NCBI GenBank assembly: GCA_013177945.1
Contig: JABLXW010000004.1
Location: 91,959-155,958 of the forward strand
Direction of reading: 5' to 3'
DNA length: 64,000 nt
Source: Bacillota bacterium
GTDB lineage: Bacteria; Bacillota; DSM-12270; Thermacetogeniales; Thermacetogeniaceae
Below the pieces are notes generated by a model, which saw only the letters and a program-made list of their open reading frames with translations, searched no databases and had not been told where the DNA came from. Of this stretch, positions 7,552 through 16,176 are shown piece by piece. Positions within the stretch are counted from its first letter, which is position 1. The number at the start of each line of letters is the position of its first letter. The translations under genes were made by a program, and so were the position numbers.

Positions 7552-7773
7552 TTATACCGGCGTGCCCGGAGGGAGGGTATGCAGGTAATCAATCCGGGCG
7601 AAAGGAATATGAACATCTACTATCCTTGTGTTTTCCGGAAAGGAAACAATCAAATAATCGCTTCCCACCAGAGTGAGTGCCCCTGTTACTGTAGCGACAG
7701 CCCCGGTGTGAACGAGTACCAGTTTGCCCACTAAACTGCGGACCTGGGTTTCAAAGGATGATACGGCAGGCAT
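7552..7773 (-). CDS. Small beta protein, DUF2642-like (paralogue 2)
   Basis: 73 residues from ATG 7773, with GGAAGGAGGAC well placed upstream. Residues 10-35 (VRSLVGKLVLVHTGAVATV) and the following GSDYLIVSFPEN strand repeat the layout of the downstream paralogue. The last third (DVHIPFARIDYLHTLPPGTP) ends in a Pro-rich tail. The protein has no Cys, no membrane segment and no signal peptide. It is first of the pair. The 250 bases between it and the stop of the Cys-rich gene hold no other supported gene. Confidence 0.6.
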   Translation of the reverse strand: MPAVSSFETQVRSLVGKLVLVHTGAVATVTGALTLVGSDYLIVSFPENTRIVDVHIPFARIDYLHTLPPGTPV

Positions 7774-8030
7774 AATATCTGTCCTCCTTCCAGTGTTTTC
7801 CAGATACTAATAGAGTACCGCCAGGGAATCCTGCTGTCTGGTCATGTTTCCTGTTCAGTTGCAGATTGCCATATTATGTCCATTTTTGTCACAGAGCGGC
7901 AGGTGATTCAACATAAAGATTGGGGACAGGTTTCCTGTACCTGTTCTCTTTGAATTTCATTGAATCGGATTGTAAACCGGAAAGGCAGCGTATCAACCGC
8001 TGCCTTTCGCACGGCTTTCTCAGTTGCGGC

Positions 8031-9008
8031 TTATGGATCAACCGTTCCGTTCTGGATGCCGTCAATGAAGACGTTGAAGGTGGCGAGCCCGACCCCTGCT
8101 CTGACGAAGAGAATGGTGCAGGCAGTGCTGCTGTCGTGGAGGGCTCCGGTCGGATCGGTGAACTCCACCGGCAGGGCGAAACTCACAACTTTTGTTGTAA
8201 CAGGATCCGTGAACTGGATGGTGTCAATGCCGCCTGCAAACCCGCCCACGGTTGGGAAGGGGGCATTGCCGGTGACATCCGTTACAGCCGTGATGGTAGT
8301 CCCGGCGCGGATCAGCGAAACGGTTACGCCGCCAAGCCCCACACCGGGTGCAGTTTGAACCGTAACCACCGGAGTGTCCTGGCACTTCTGGGGCGGGAAG
8401 AGCGGCTGGGTCGGCGGGCAGGGAAACTCGGGCTGCGGTACGGCGACGCACGGGTTCAGTTCGCAGAAGCCGTAGCTCGGTACGAGCAGTTTCACCAGGG
8501 CCTTGATCTGGATCTCCTTGCAGACCTTCACCCGGCAGCAGATGAGCTGGTCTCCTGTTGCCGGGTCGGTGGTGACATCGCAGGTGCAGGGGCCCACGGC
8601 GAGGACCTGGCACTGCACGAAGGTCCCGTCCGGCGCCCACATGAATGCCTGGGTGATTCCCTGCAGGGTGATGGTAAAGGTCGGGCAGATGACGGTGCCG
8701 TCCGAGGTGACCGTAACGCTGACCTGCACTTCATTGAACACCAGCACCGGCCTGAAGAAAGGCGGGTTGAAGGGCCCGAACCCGACAAAGAAACACCTGG
8801 CGGTGTTCGGCACCACGTTGCAGGTAATTGTAGCCCCCGGAGGAATGGGGGCAGTGCAATGATCCGCCGCTCTCACGCAGCTTCCAAGCAGTTCTTCCGT
8901 CGCGCACTGGTCGTAAACTTTAAAAACCTCAATGCAGTCCTTTTCGGTAAACGGCGGGCAGTTCGGGATGCCGCCGACTTGCGGGCACTTGCCCGGTGGG
9001 ATTGCCAT
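8031..9008 (-). CDS. Cys-rich probable spore-surface protein with C-terminal carboxypeptidase-regulatory-like domain
   Basis: 325 residues starting at ATG 9008, six bases after AAAGGAGGG. The N-terminal two thirds hold about 20 Cys (CPQVGGIPNCPPFTEKDC, LGSCVRAADHC, VGPCTCDVT, LICCRVKVCKEIQIK) in a beta-strand context. This style is seen in clostridial exosporium and coat proteins, but no named family could be fixed. The last 110 residues (VTVQTAPGVGLGGVTVSLIR, then AGTTITAVTDVTGNAPFPTV) look like a CNA-B/carboxypeptidase regulatory beta sandwich, a fold also present in the DUF3794 protein at 43969. There is no signal peptide, as expected if it is made in the mother cell. A sigma-K-like promoter precedes it. 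Confidence 0.6.
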   Translation of the reverse strand: MAIPPGKCPQVGGIPNCPPFTEKDCIEVFKVYDQCATEELLGSCVRAADHCTAPIPPGATITCNVVPNTARCFFVGFGPFNPPFFRPVLVFNEVQVSVTVTSDGTVICPTFTITLQGITQAFMWAPDGTFVQCQVLAVGPCTCDVTTDPATGDQLICCRVKVCKEIQIKALVKLLVPSYGFCELNPCVAVPQPEFPCPPTQPLFPPQKCQDTPVVTVQTAPGVGLGGVTVSLIRAGTTITAVTDVTGNAPFPTVGGFAGGIDTIQFTDPVTTKVVSFALPVEFTDPTGALHDSSTACTILFVRAGVGLATFNVFIDGIQNGTVDP

Positions 9009-9073
9009 AAGATTCCCTCCTTTGAGATCAGGTTGCAAGATCTTTTGCCAACTATTTTCAGCTGCTGGTATTA

Positions 9074-9100
9074 CATTATATGGAAGCAATTGAAATGTGT
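9074..9100 (-). promoter_or_regulatory. Sigma-K-like promoter of the Cys-rich gene
   Basis: On the minus strand AC (9100-9099), 16 bases, CATATAATG (9082-9074). The sigma-K consensus is AC, 16-17 bases, CATAnnnTA, so there is a single mismatch. It lies 66 bases before the ATG. Confidence 0.45.
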
Positions 9101-9269
9101 TACTCTAATCTCCAGAGAGGAAGGGAGGTCCGGCCAGGTTTCACAGGAAACAAATGCCTCGAATATTATAGATTAAAGAGCAATCAACAAGGGGGCCGTT
9201 TGGTCGCAACCATAATGCTCCTCTCAGCGGCGCAAAGCAACGGCGAGGAGGGCAGAGGAGGAAGGGATC

Positions 9270-9452
9270 TTGACCGCCATCAAAGACCGGTTGGAAAAAG
9301 CGCTTAAAACTGAGCAGGCTCTTTTCAGGGTTTACCAGGACCTGGCAAACAGATTGAGCGATACAGAACTGGGCCAGGCATGCCAGCAAATGGCTTTAAG
9401 GGCGGAAGAAAACATAAGACTGATCAATCGCTGGTTGATCTGCCCGGCATGA
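9270..9452 (+). CDS. Small helical protein, function unknown
   Basis: 60 residues from TTG 9270, directly after GGAGGAAGGGATC. The protein is all-helical by composition (IKDRLEKALKTEQALFRVYQ, LSDTELGQACQQMALRAEEN). The heptad spacing looks like a ferritin-like or DUF-type two-helix hairpin. It has no metal-binding Glu/His pattern complete enough to call rubrerythrin. An isolated gene ending before a strong bidirectional terminator. Codon use resembles its neighbours. Confidence 0.6.
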   Translation: MTAIKDRLEKALKTEQALFRVYQDLANRLSDTELGQACQQMALRAEENIRLINRWLICPA

Positions 9453-9511
9453 CCCGAAAAGAAGCCTGCCGGGGGCAGGGAAATTTGAAGGGTATGTGCG
9501 GGAAAAAAATC

Positions 9512-9540
9512 AAGGCTTCCACGAATCGGGAAGCCTTTTT
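9512..9540. terminator. Bidirectional terminator between convergent genes
   Basis: Nine-base stem AAGGCTTCC (9512-9520) / GGAAGCCTT (9529-9537), followed by T-runs on the plus strand (CCTTTTT) and on the minus strand (GATTTTTTTCC). It serves the small gene at 9270 and the ABC exporter ending at 9563. Confidence 0.9.
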
Positions 9541-9562
9541 CACCCGTTCTTGCCGATCTACC

Positions 9563-10414
9563 TCAGGCAACCACACAGTGGTACAAGCGTGCCGCTGCGA
9601 TTTGAATTACTGCCGCAGCCCCCAGGAGGACGATCCAATCGACTTCAGGCCGGGGTACGCTGCCGCTTACCAGGTAGCCCCGCAACAACTCTACTACGTA
9701 ACTCAGAGGATTTACCGCAGCCAGAAAACGCAGCCAGGCAGGCATGACCGCAACAGGGTAAAGGGCATTGCTGGCGAAAAATAAGGGCATGGTAATTACC
9801 TGACCAAAACCCATAAACCGCTCCCTCGTCTTTAAGATTGCGGCAAAGATCATGGACAGCGTAGCAAAAAACATGGCCCCCACGATCAACACCAGCACAC
9901 TGAGAACTATGCTCTTGGGGCTCCAATGGATCTTGAGCCTCAACAACAGGGCCAAAAGGAAAATGAACGCTACCTGGACGACGGCACGGATCCCGGCGCC
10001 CAGTGCCTTGCCGGTGACAAGGGCCGCACGCGGCACTGGCATGGCCAGCAGTTTCTGCAGGATGCCCTGGTCCCGCTCCCAGATAGTATTCAGCCCGTAA
10101 AAAATCGCGATAAACATCATGGACTGCGCGAGAATACCTGGGGTGATAAAGGTCTGGTAGTCCACGCCGCCGGTCGGCACAGCCCGGATGCGGGAAAAAG
10201 CCTGGCCGAATACCAGCAACCATAAAACCGGTTGCACCGCCCGGGTGAACAGTTCTGTGGGATCGTGGCGCAACTTGCGGATTTCCATCTCAGCCACGGC
10301 CAGCAAGCCGGACAGGTAATCGGCGATACCATTCCCCAGTGACCGCCGGCAAATCGCAGGGATTCCGGTTTCAATTGAAGCGCTGGACACGGCGCCGCAC
10401 CTGGCGCATTTCAC
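9563..10414 (-). CDS. ABC-2 type exporter permease (DrrB-like)
   Basis: 283 residues with six predicted membrane segments (for example VLWLLVFGQAF, VVQVAFIFLLALLLRL, SIVLSVLVLIVGAMFFATLS). It has the ABC-2 signature region near residues 210-245 (MPLFFASNALYPVAVMPAWL, then LAAVNPLSYVVELLRGYL). It overlaps the ATPase gene by 44 bases and forms with it a DrrAB-type exporter for drugs, lipids or polysaccharides; the substrate is not predictable. The first 40 residues up to LGNGIADYL are atypical, so a start at a later codon is possible. The MarR gene upstream on the same strand is the likely local regulator. Confidence 0.85.
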   Translation of the reverse strand: MKCARCGAVSSASIETGIPAICRRSLGNGIADYLSGLLAVAEMEIRKLRHDPTELFTRAVQPVLWLLVFGQAFSRIRAVPTGGVDYQTFITPGILAQSMMFIAIFYGLNTIWERDQGILQKLLAMPVPRAALVTGKALGAGIRAVVQVAFIFLLALLLRLKIHWSPKSIVLSVLVLIVGAMFFATLSMIFAAILKTRERFMGFGQVITMPLFFASNALYPVAVMPAWLRFLAAVNPLSYVVELLRGYLVSGSVPRPEVDWIVLLGAAAVIQIAAARLYHCVVA

Positions 10415-11171
10415 GGAAGCTCCCTCCCGACTCCATCTGGCTACCGGTAAAATAGGTGAAGACGTCTTCCAGGGTTGCCTGAGGATTGCCTGTCCTGGCT
10501 TTCAACTCTGCCGGCGTCCCCTGGACAGCAATCCTGCCCCTGTCCATAATGGCCACCCTCCTGCAGAGGGCTTCTGCTTCCTCCATGTAGTGGGTAGTAA
10601 TCAGAATGGTGAGGCCGGTTTCCTCCCGGAGCAATTCCAGAGCCTTCCAGACGGTGTGCCGGGCTACCGGGTCCAGGCCCACCGTGGGTTCGTCCAAAAT
10701 TAACACTCTAGGACGGTGCAGGATCGCCTGGCCGATTTCCAGCCGCCGCACCATGCCGCCCGAATACTGCCGTACCAGTCGGCTGGCTGCTTCTTGCAAA
10801 TTAAGGAGGGTCAGAATTTCCCGGATCCGCTGCTCCCGTTCGCGTTTAGGTATGCGTAATAATTTTGCAAGGAAAAGCAGGTTTTCATAGCCGGTCAGGC
10901 TGCTATCGGCCGAAAGCACCTGTGGTACATAGCCAATAAGCCGGCGCACCAAGGCCCCCTGCCGGCTGCAGTCTATCCCTTCGACCTTTATCTGGCCGGC
11001 AGTAGGCGGCAAAAGGGTTGCCAGGATCCTGATGGTCGTGGTCTTCCCGGCGCCATTAGGGCCTAAAAGGCCGAATACCTCCCCCTCTTCGACGGCAAAG
11101 CTAATGCCGGCTACTGCCTCATGGTCGCCAAACCGTTTTACCAGGTTCCTCACTTCAATAGCCAAACCCAT
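10371..11171 (-). CDS. ABC exporter ATP-binding protein (DrrA-like)
   Basis: 266 residues. Walker A GLLGPNGAGKTTT is near residue 35, the Q-loop YVPQ near 80, the signature YSGGMVRRLEIGQA near 135, Walker B VLILDEPTVGLD near 155 and the switch His in TTHYMEEAE near 190. The C-terminal 45 residues with LEDVFTYFTGSQ are the regulatory extension of DrrA-type subunits. It follows the MarR gene by 17 bases and overlaps the permease gene, so all three form one transcription unit. It energises efflux by the DrrB-like permease. Confidence 0.92.
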   Translation of the reverse strand: MGLAIEVRNLVKRFGDHEAVAGISFAVEEGEVFGLLGPNGAGKTTTIRILATLLPPTAGQIKVEGIDCSRQGALVRRLIGYVPQVLSADSSLTGYENLLFLAKLLRIPKREREQRIREILTLLNLQEAASRLVRQYSGGMVRRLEIGQAILHRPRVLILDEPTVGLDPVARHTVWKALELLREETGLTILITTHYMEEAEALCRRVAIMDRGRIAVQGTPAELKARTGNPQATLEDVFTYFTGSQMESGGSFREMRQVRRRVQRFN

Positions 11172-11188
11172 GGCAGGACCTCTTCCCG

Positions 11189-11623
11189 CTAAACTCGCTT
11201 AAGCAGTTTTTTTAGCAGTTCCAATAACAAGGCACGGTCCTCCAGGCTGAGGGGGGCCAAAAGGGCTGCCATGGCCTGGCGCTTTTCGCTCGCCCACTGT
11301 TCCAGCACTGCCTGGCCTGCCTCGGTCAGGCTCACCTCGACCACGCGTTCATCCTCGATCTTTCGCCGGCGGGCCACTAAACCCATTTTTTCTAAGCGCT
11401 TGGTAGCCGCCGTTACCGAACTGTTGGTGATGCCCAGGCCCTCAGCCAGGTCGCTTACGTTCGCCGGACCAGTCCTCTTAAGCCGCTTTAGGAGCCAGTA
11501 TTGTTCCGGGGTAATTTTCCCCTTGCGCACCGGATGCGCAGCCTGGCGCCACTGTTGCCAGAACTGCCAGAACGCATTTACCAGCCGTTCGGTCAGCGAA
11601 TCCGAATCCCGATCTATCGCCAA
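11189..11623 (-). CDS. MarR-family transcriptional regulator
   Basis: 144 residues with a winged helix: ITPEQYWLLKRLKRTGPANV, SDLAEGLGITNSSVTAATKR (recognition helix) and the wing RRRKIEDERVVEVSLTEAG. Flanking N- and C-terminal helices form the dimer interface (FWQFWQQWRQAA; LLLELLKKLLKRV). The start is TTG 11623, seven to ten bases after GGAGGTGG. It is the first gene of the unit with the DrrAB-type exporter, and probably represses it until a ligand binds. An inverted repeat at the -35 of its promoter is a likely operator, implying autoregulation. Confidence 0.9.
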   Translation of the reverse strand: MAIDRDSDSLTERLVNAFWQFWQQWRQAAHPVRKGKITPEQYWLLKRLKRTGPANVSDLAEGLGITNSSVTAATKRLEKMGLVARRRKIEDERVVEVSLTEAGQAVLEQWASEKRQAMAALLAPLSLEDRALLLELLKKLLKRV

Positions 11624-11650
11624 GTCGCCACCTCCAGGAATCGCACTTAA

Positions 11651-11679
11651 ATTTTATCTTCTAATAGTTTGACTGTCAA
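11651..11679 (-). promoter_or_regulatory. Promoter of marR-drrAB unit with overlapping operator
   Basis: Minus-strand TTGACA (11679-11674), 17 bases, TAAAAT (11656-11651) is a near-consensus sigma-A promoter. The -35 lies inside the 11-bp inverted repeat TTGACTGTCAA (11669-11679 on the plus strand), well placed for a MarR repressor to block polymerase. Confidence 0.75.
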
Positions 11680-11845
11680 TATATTTCACGGCCGGCGCAT
11701 CCCTGCTTTCTGCTGGGGAGGCCTGCCTCCCTCCTGCGAAGCAGGAGACTTTCCGGCTAAGGCCCAAATCGGGGTTTTTGCGAAAACAAACCGGCAACGG
11801 TACGGATGGAAAGAGACGAGAGGTCCGGCCCCATGAAGCCTCAGG

Positions 11846-14800
11846 CTACCCCCCGGCACGGAGGGCCTCCAGGAGGCGGCTGACCGCAGCAGCCGCCTCG
11901 GCGCGGGTGAGGGGGGCTGTGGGAGCAAAGGCCTGCGCGGACCGGCCGCGCAGGACCCCGGCCTGGAAAGCCTGTGCTGCCGCTTCCTGAGCCCAGGCAG
12001 GAATCTGAGGCCAATCCTGCCAGGCTGGCCGGGTAAGGAATTCCTCCTGCCCTTCAAGCTCGGGGGCAAAAAAGGCCAGCACCCTGGCAAAGAGCACCGC
12101 CGCCTCAGCGCGGCTGAGGAAGCGGTTCGGCCTGAAGCAGCCGTCAGGATAGCCGCGGACAAGGCCGCGCTGCACCGCCTGCGCCACGGCAGGCCGCGCC
12201 CATGCGGGAATCAGCGAAGCATCGGGAAACTTAAGAGAACCGGATGCACCAGACCAGCCGAGGGCCGCGCTTAAAAGCACCACCATCTCGGCGCGGGTGA
12301 CCGGGGCGTCGGGCCGGAAAGTTCCGTCAGGATACCCTTTCAATAAGCCCTGTGCAAGAAGGGCCTCCACATCCCCGGCCGCCCAGTGCCCTCCAAGGTC
12401 CCTGAACACGCCCCCGGAGCGTGGGGGAAGGGTGAGATACTGGCCGGCGACCCCGCCGGTGCGGGAATCAACGGCAACGATTTGCAGCACCAGGCCCTCC
12501 GGCTCTTCCCCGGCGCCTGGATCGAAAGCATAGACAAACCGGCCCCCCCTGCCGGGAGAAACAGCTTCACGCTCCCCTTCCGGCCGGAAAAGGTAAAGCC
12601 GATCGGCCGAAGTCACGCCCGAAAGGATCGCGTAACCGTCGCGTCGGGAAGCCGCCACTTCAAGGCGAGGAGGCATCACGCCCGGCCGCGTCCTGGCAGC
12701 AACAGCCGCAAGGAGGGGTCCCCCGCTCCCCTCCACCAGGAAGGGCGTCAGTGCTGCTTCTTCTCCTGCCGCAAGGTCCTCCGGGGCTACGGGATACCCG
12801 TTTTTCGTCACCTGCGTTCGCTTGCTTACCTGGTAAGTGCCGCCTTCTGCTCTCAGGATCCCGCTCCCAGGGTCGTAGCCGCGCAGCACTTCCTTCCTCT
12901 CTCCTGTTGTTTCGGCCAGATCAACGCGCCAGGCAGTGCTGCTCCCCGGATCCAGATAGAGGCGCGCCCAGTCTCCAGGCTCGACTGCCGCCACCTGGGC
13001 GGGGAGGCCCCAGCGGTAGAACCTGGTATCGGGCGCAAGGTGAAGAATCCGGAACTTATTCTGGTCATCGATCAGGTAGAGCACCCGGTTCTGCAGGTTC
13101 AGATAAACAACACGCCCGTAGACAACGCGGCTGTGCGCTTTAAGAGCCAGGATCTCCCGGGTGCCGGGGAGCAAAACCGCAACCAGATGCTGCCCGGGGC
13201 GGAGTTGTGCAGGTGCAATCTCCTTTTGGTCCAACCGGAGAGAGATGCCAGGATGGAACCGGTAAGTGTATCCGTTGGACAAAACAATCTCCCCCGCTTC
13301 CGGTTCCACCTGGACAATGGTGCCTACTGCCAGCCGGCGCCGCGCCCCAACGTACATCACCTCTCCGCTGCCGGGTTTGGATACAAGCTTCACCTTCAAG
13401 CCGGGGAGAAGCTCTTCCCAGGCGGGGCAGGAGCCTGCACCAAAGGGGAGGTCGGCCGGGTCGGCCTCAGCCAGTTCGTCCAGGTAGGCAAGGGCGGCGC
13501 GGGGCGCGAGCGGGAAGGGGCGGGGATTCCCCAAAAGAAAAATCTCGCGCCTTTCCAGATCCACCTTATTTAAGAAGCCCTCCGTTTCCGAATACGAGAA
13601 AACGCCCCCCCAGAGGGTCTGGGTGGAGGGGTTGAGCCAGCCCCTGAACGCTCCCCCCGGCGGGAGGGAGGCAGGTTCTGCAGCTGCTCCGTTGGCCCAG
13701 AGAAACTGGTCTGCCCCGGGGGCGAGATAAAAGCCCCCCGTGTAAGCCCCGGGATCGACCTCCGTGACCAGGTAACCATGCTCTGTCTTCAGCACCTGAA
13801 CGCCATCCTCCTGCCAGGTACGCGCCACGACGTAGGAGCAGCCTGGGCCGGAGCCCCCCTCGGGCCGCAGGTAAATGTCCGCCCCGCGCGGCGATTCTCC
13901 TCCGGATGAAAGCCTCTCCCGGGCCGGACGCGGCGCCTCCCCGGGGGAAGAGGCGGGCCAGGGGAAAAGCCGCCCGTCCCGCACAAACCGGACCCTGTCG
14001 GGGGCGAGGGCTACCTCCCGCCCGGAGGCGAGGGAAACCCGGTCTCCCGCAGCTGCAACAATCACATCCTGCACCAGGGGCTGCCCGTAAACGAGCGCAA
14101 AATCCTGCGCCTTCCCGGCAGCCCCGGGCACCGTATTCTGGGTGATTTCCGTTCCCCTGACGTAAATGGTGTAGGAGCCCGGGACCGGCTCAGGGATCAA
14201 GACCTGCTCCACATTGTTAACGTCATCAGCTTTTTCGGGAAAGAGGAAGGCATTCCCCCGGAACTCCCTCCCTGCCGGGTCGCGCACCACAAGGTCAAGG
14301 TTGTTCACAAGGGGGCGCACCGAGCCAGGCGCCACCCCGGGGTCCGTCCAGGCGAGGGTGACTTTCAGGGGCGCCTTTTCGTCCCGGACCTGGTAGGTGT
14401 AGCTCAGGACCTGACCGGCCGCGACGCCCTCCCTGGCATCCCGGAATTGAAAAGACCTTTCCCGGAGGGCAAGAACCGTCCCCCCCAGGTCGAGAATTCC
14501 AAACCCCGCGCTGCCGGGTCCCTTTTCCAGGGGGCGCGCCCCGCAGATCAATGCCGCCTTGAGCAGGGCCGCCGAGGGGTTCGCAAGCGCCTCGTACTTC
14601 TGGAAATACTCCCGGAGGAGGGCGGCGCTCCCCCCGGCCACCGCCGCCGCCATGCTGGTTCCCTCCCTGTAGGTGTAATAAGAGCTGGGTACGGATTTTC
14701 CCGCAAGCAGGCTGGAGCGCGCGGAGATTGCCGCACCGGGAGCAAGAATTTCTGGTTTCAGCCTCCCGTCGCGGGTGGGCCCCCGGCTGGAAAACTCCGC

Positions 14801-16060
14801 AGGCATCCGGGCGTCAACCTGGCCGGGATTAAACAGAGGGTGAGGACTCTGGCTCGCCCCCACCACAAGGCCATTTTTCGTTGCGGCCTCCGGAGTCAGG
14901 CTCCCCTCCCCTGGACCGCCGTTTCCGGCGCCAAAAATCACGAGAAAATCGGGATGGCGCCGCACAAACTGGTCGGTCTGGGCTGCCGCCGCGAGATAAC
15001 CGCTCCCCTCGCCCCCCCAACCGTTCACGTGGATCCGTACACCTGCAGCATAGGCAGGCTCAAAAAGGGCGGTCAGGTCGGGAGGAGGCTCCAGCTTCCC
15101 CTGGGGGTTCAAAAGCGCCTGGAAGTAAATGCTGGCCCCGGGGGCGATCCCCCGGAACCTCCCCTGGGAGGCTGCCCCGCTTCCGGCGATCGTCGCCGCC
15201 ATGTGGGTGCCGTGCCCGTCGGGATCTGCCGCCTTAGGAGCCCCCGCCCAGGACTTCAGCATCACCACCTTCGGCATCTCCCCGGGCAGGCTCTTCAAAT
15301 CAGGGTGGATCTCCTCCGGCGAGCCCCGGTCCAGGCCGCTGTCCGCCAGGCCGATAATCTGCCTCGCCCCGGTGAGCACCCCCTCCGGCCCGGCAGGAGA
15401 TGGGAGGAAACCGGAAACACCCAAAGGCGCGGCCCCCACAAGATCCCGGGCGCGGTCGTTCAAGAAGCGGTAGGAGGAGGCCGGCTCGATAAAGACGACA
15501 TCAGGGCGGCCTGCCAGGTCGAGGAGGCGCCCGGCGGGAATGGACACCCGGAGCACCCGCCCCGGTTCCCCCATCCCCCGGAGCACGGCCCCCCCGAGGC
15601 CCTCCACAACCCGCGCCATCCCTTTCTTTTCGGCAGCCCGGAAAAGGGTAATATTCACCACAACGGGCCGGGCTCCAGAAGCGCGCGTCTCTTTTAGAAG
15701 CTCCGGGGCCAGGCGCGCCTCCGGGCGGAAAGGCTCCAGAGCTTCACCCAACGCCTCCCTCGCCCCGGGCAGCCGGCCGGCGGGGATCCGGACGAGCAGG
15801 AGGCCCTTTTCCAGCAGGTCCCCGCTTTCGGCGCCCAGTCTGGCAAGAGCGAGCCGGAAATCTCCCTCAACTTTTTGTAAATAGACCACAAATAAACTAC
15901 CGGCTGCGCCGGTCCCGCCGCCACCCGGTTCTGCATCTCCGGGAGGCCCTGCACGCCCCCCAGGGGGCTCCCCGTCTCCAGGAGCAAGGAGCAGGCTTCC
16001 GGCAACCAGGCAACCGGTTAAAAGAAACAAAAGGCAAAACCCGAGCAGCTTTTTCCCCAA
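11846..16060 (-). CDS. Subtilisin-like (S8) serine protease with three SLH domains
   Basis: 1404 residues. The start is TTG 16060, eight bases after GGAGAGGAG. The N-terminus MGKKLLGFCLLFLLTGC ends in a possible lipobox (LTGC, Cys 17). The S8 domain spans about residues 230-500: Asp in IIGLADSGLD (about 240), His in DGHGTHMAATIAGSG (about 287), Ser in GTSMAAAVAGG (about 468). A jelly-roll domain follows to about 620 (VRPLVNNLDLVVRDPAGREF). Then comes a long beta-rich region of repeated small domains. Three SLH motifs close the protein (1205-1400: GHWAAGDVEALLAQGLLKGY, GLVRGYPDGCFRPN, and a degenerate third repeat). SLH domains bind pyruvylated wall polymer. The role is probably surface proteolysis. 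Confidence 0.9.
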   Translation of the reverse strand: MGKKLLGFCLLFLLTGCLVAGSLLLAPGDGEPPGGRAGPPGDAEPGGGGTGAAGSLFVVYLQKVEGDFRLALARLGAESGDLLEKGLLLVRIPAGRLPGAREALGEALEPFRPEARLAPELLKETRASGARPVVVNITLFRAAEKKGMARVVEGLGGAVLRGMGEPGRVLRVSIPAGRLLDLAGRPDVVFIEPASSYRFLNDRARDLVGAAPLGVSGFLPSPAGPEGVLTGARQIIGLADSGLDRGSPEEIHPDLKSLPGEMPKVVMLKSWAGAPKAADPDGHGTHMAATIAGSGAASQGRFRGIAPGASIYFQALLNPQGKLEPPPDLTALFEPAYAAGVRIHVNGWGGEGSGYLAAAAQTDQFVRRHPDFLVIFGAGNGGPGEGSLTPEAATKNGLVVGASQSPHPLFNPGQVDARMPAEFSSRGPTRDGRLKPEILAPGAAISARSSLLAGKSVPSSYYTYREGTSMAAAVAGGSAALLREYFQKYEALANPSAALLKAALICGARPLEKGPGSAGFGILDLGGTVLALRERSFQFRDAREGVAAGQVLSYTYQVRDEKAPLKVTLAWTDPGVAPGSVRPLVNNLDLVVRDPAGREFRGNAFLFPEKADDVNNVEQVLIPEPVPGSYTIYVRGTEITQNTVPGAAGKAQDFALVYGQPLVQDVIVAAAGDRVSLASGREVALAPDRVRFVRDGRLFPWPASSPGEAPRPARERLSSGGESPRGADIYLRPEGGSGPGCSYVVARTWQEDGVQVLKTEHGYLVTEVDPGAYTGGFYLAPGADQFLWANGAAAEPASLPPGGAFRGWLNPSTQTLWGGVFSYSETEGFLNKVDLERREIFLLGNPRPFPLAPRAALAYLDELAEADPADLPFGAGSCPAWEELLPGLKVKLVSKPGSGEVMYVGARRRLAVGTIVQVEPEAGEIVLSNGYTYRFHPGISLRLDQKEIAPAQLRPGQHLVAVLLPGTREILALKAHSRVVYGRVVYLNLQNRVLYLIDDQNKFRILHLAPDTRFYRWGLPAQVAAVEPGDWARLYLDPGSSTAWRVDLAETTGERKEVLRGYDPGSGILRAEGGTYQVSKRTQVTKNGYPVAPEDLAAGEEAALTPFLVEGSGGPLLAAVAARTRPGVMPPRLEVAASRRDGYAILSGVTSADRLYLFRPEGEREAVSPGRGGRFVYAFDPGAGEEPEGLVLQIVAVDSRTGGVAGQYLTLPPRSGGVFRDLGGHWAAGDVEALLAQGLLKGYPDGTFRPDAPVTRAEMVVLLSAALGWSGASGSLKFPDASLIPAWARPAVAQAVQRGLVRGYPDGCFRPNRFLSRAEAAVLFARVLAFFAPELEGQEEFLTRPAWQDWPQIPAWAQEAAAQAFQAGVLRGRSAQAFAPTAPLTRAEAAAAVSRLLEALRAGG

Positions 16061-16176
16061 TTCGAGTTCTCCTCTCCAACCGCCCCGTGAAGCTTATTTC
16101 CATATTTAACAATACGTCTGCGGAGGAGTTTTTCTTACAACATGAACCTGCAAAAGGGTGCCTGCACCGGGACAGC

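Noticed and set aside
7920..9176. 418-codon open frame on the plus strand
   Set aside because: It lies opposite the Cys-rich gene (8031-9008), which has an ideal ribosome site, a coherent Cys pattern and a promoter. The plus frame has no recognisable domain and arises from the high G+C content.
14447..15697. 416-codon plus-strand frame, and similar frames at 12386-13573 and 16871-18310
   Set aside because: All are antisense to the subtilase, LCP and glycosyltransferase genes, whose motifs are unambiguous. Their translations are Arg/Pro/Gly-rich without domains.
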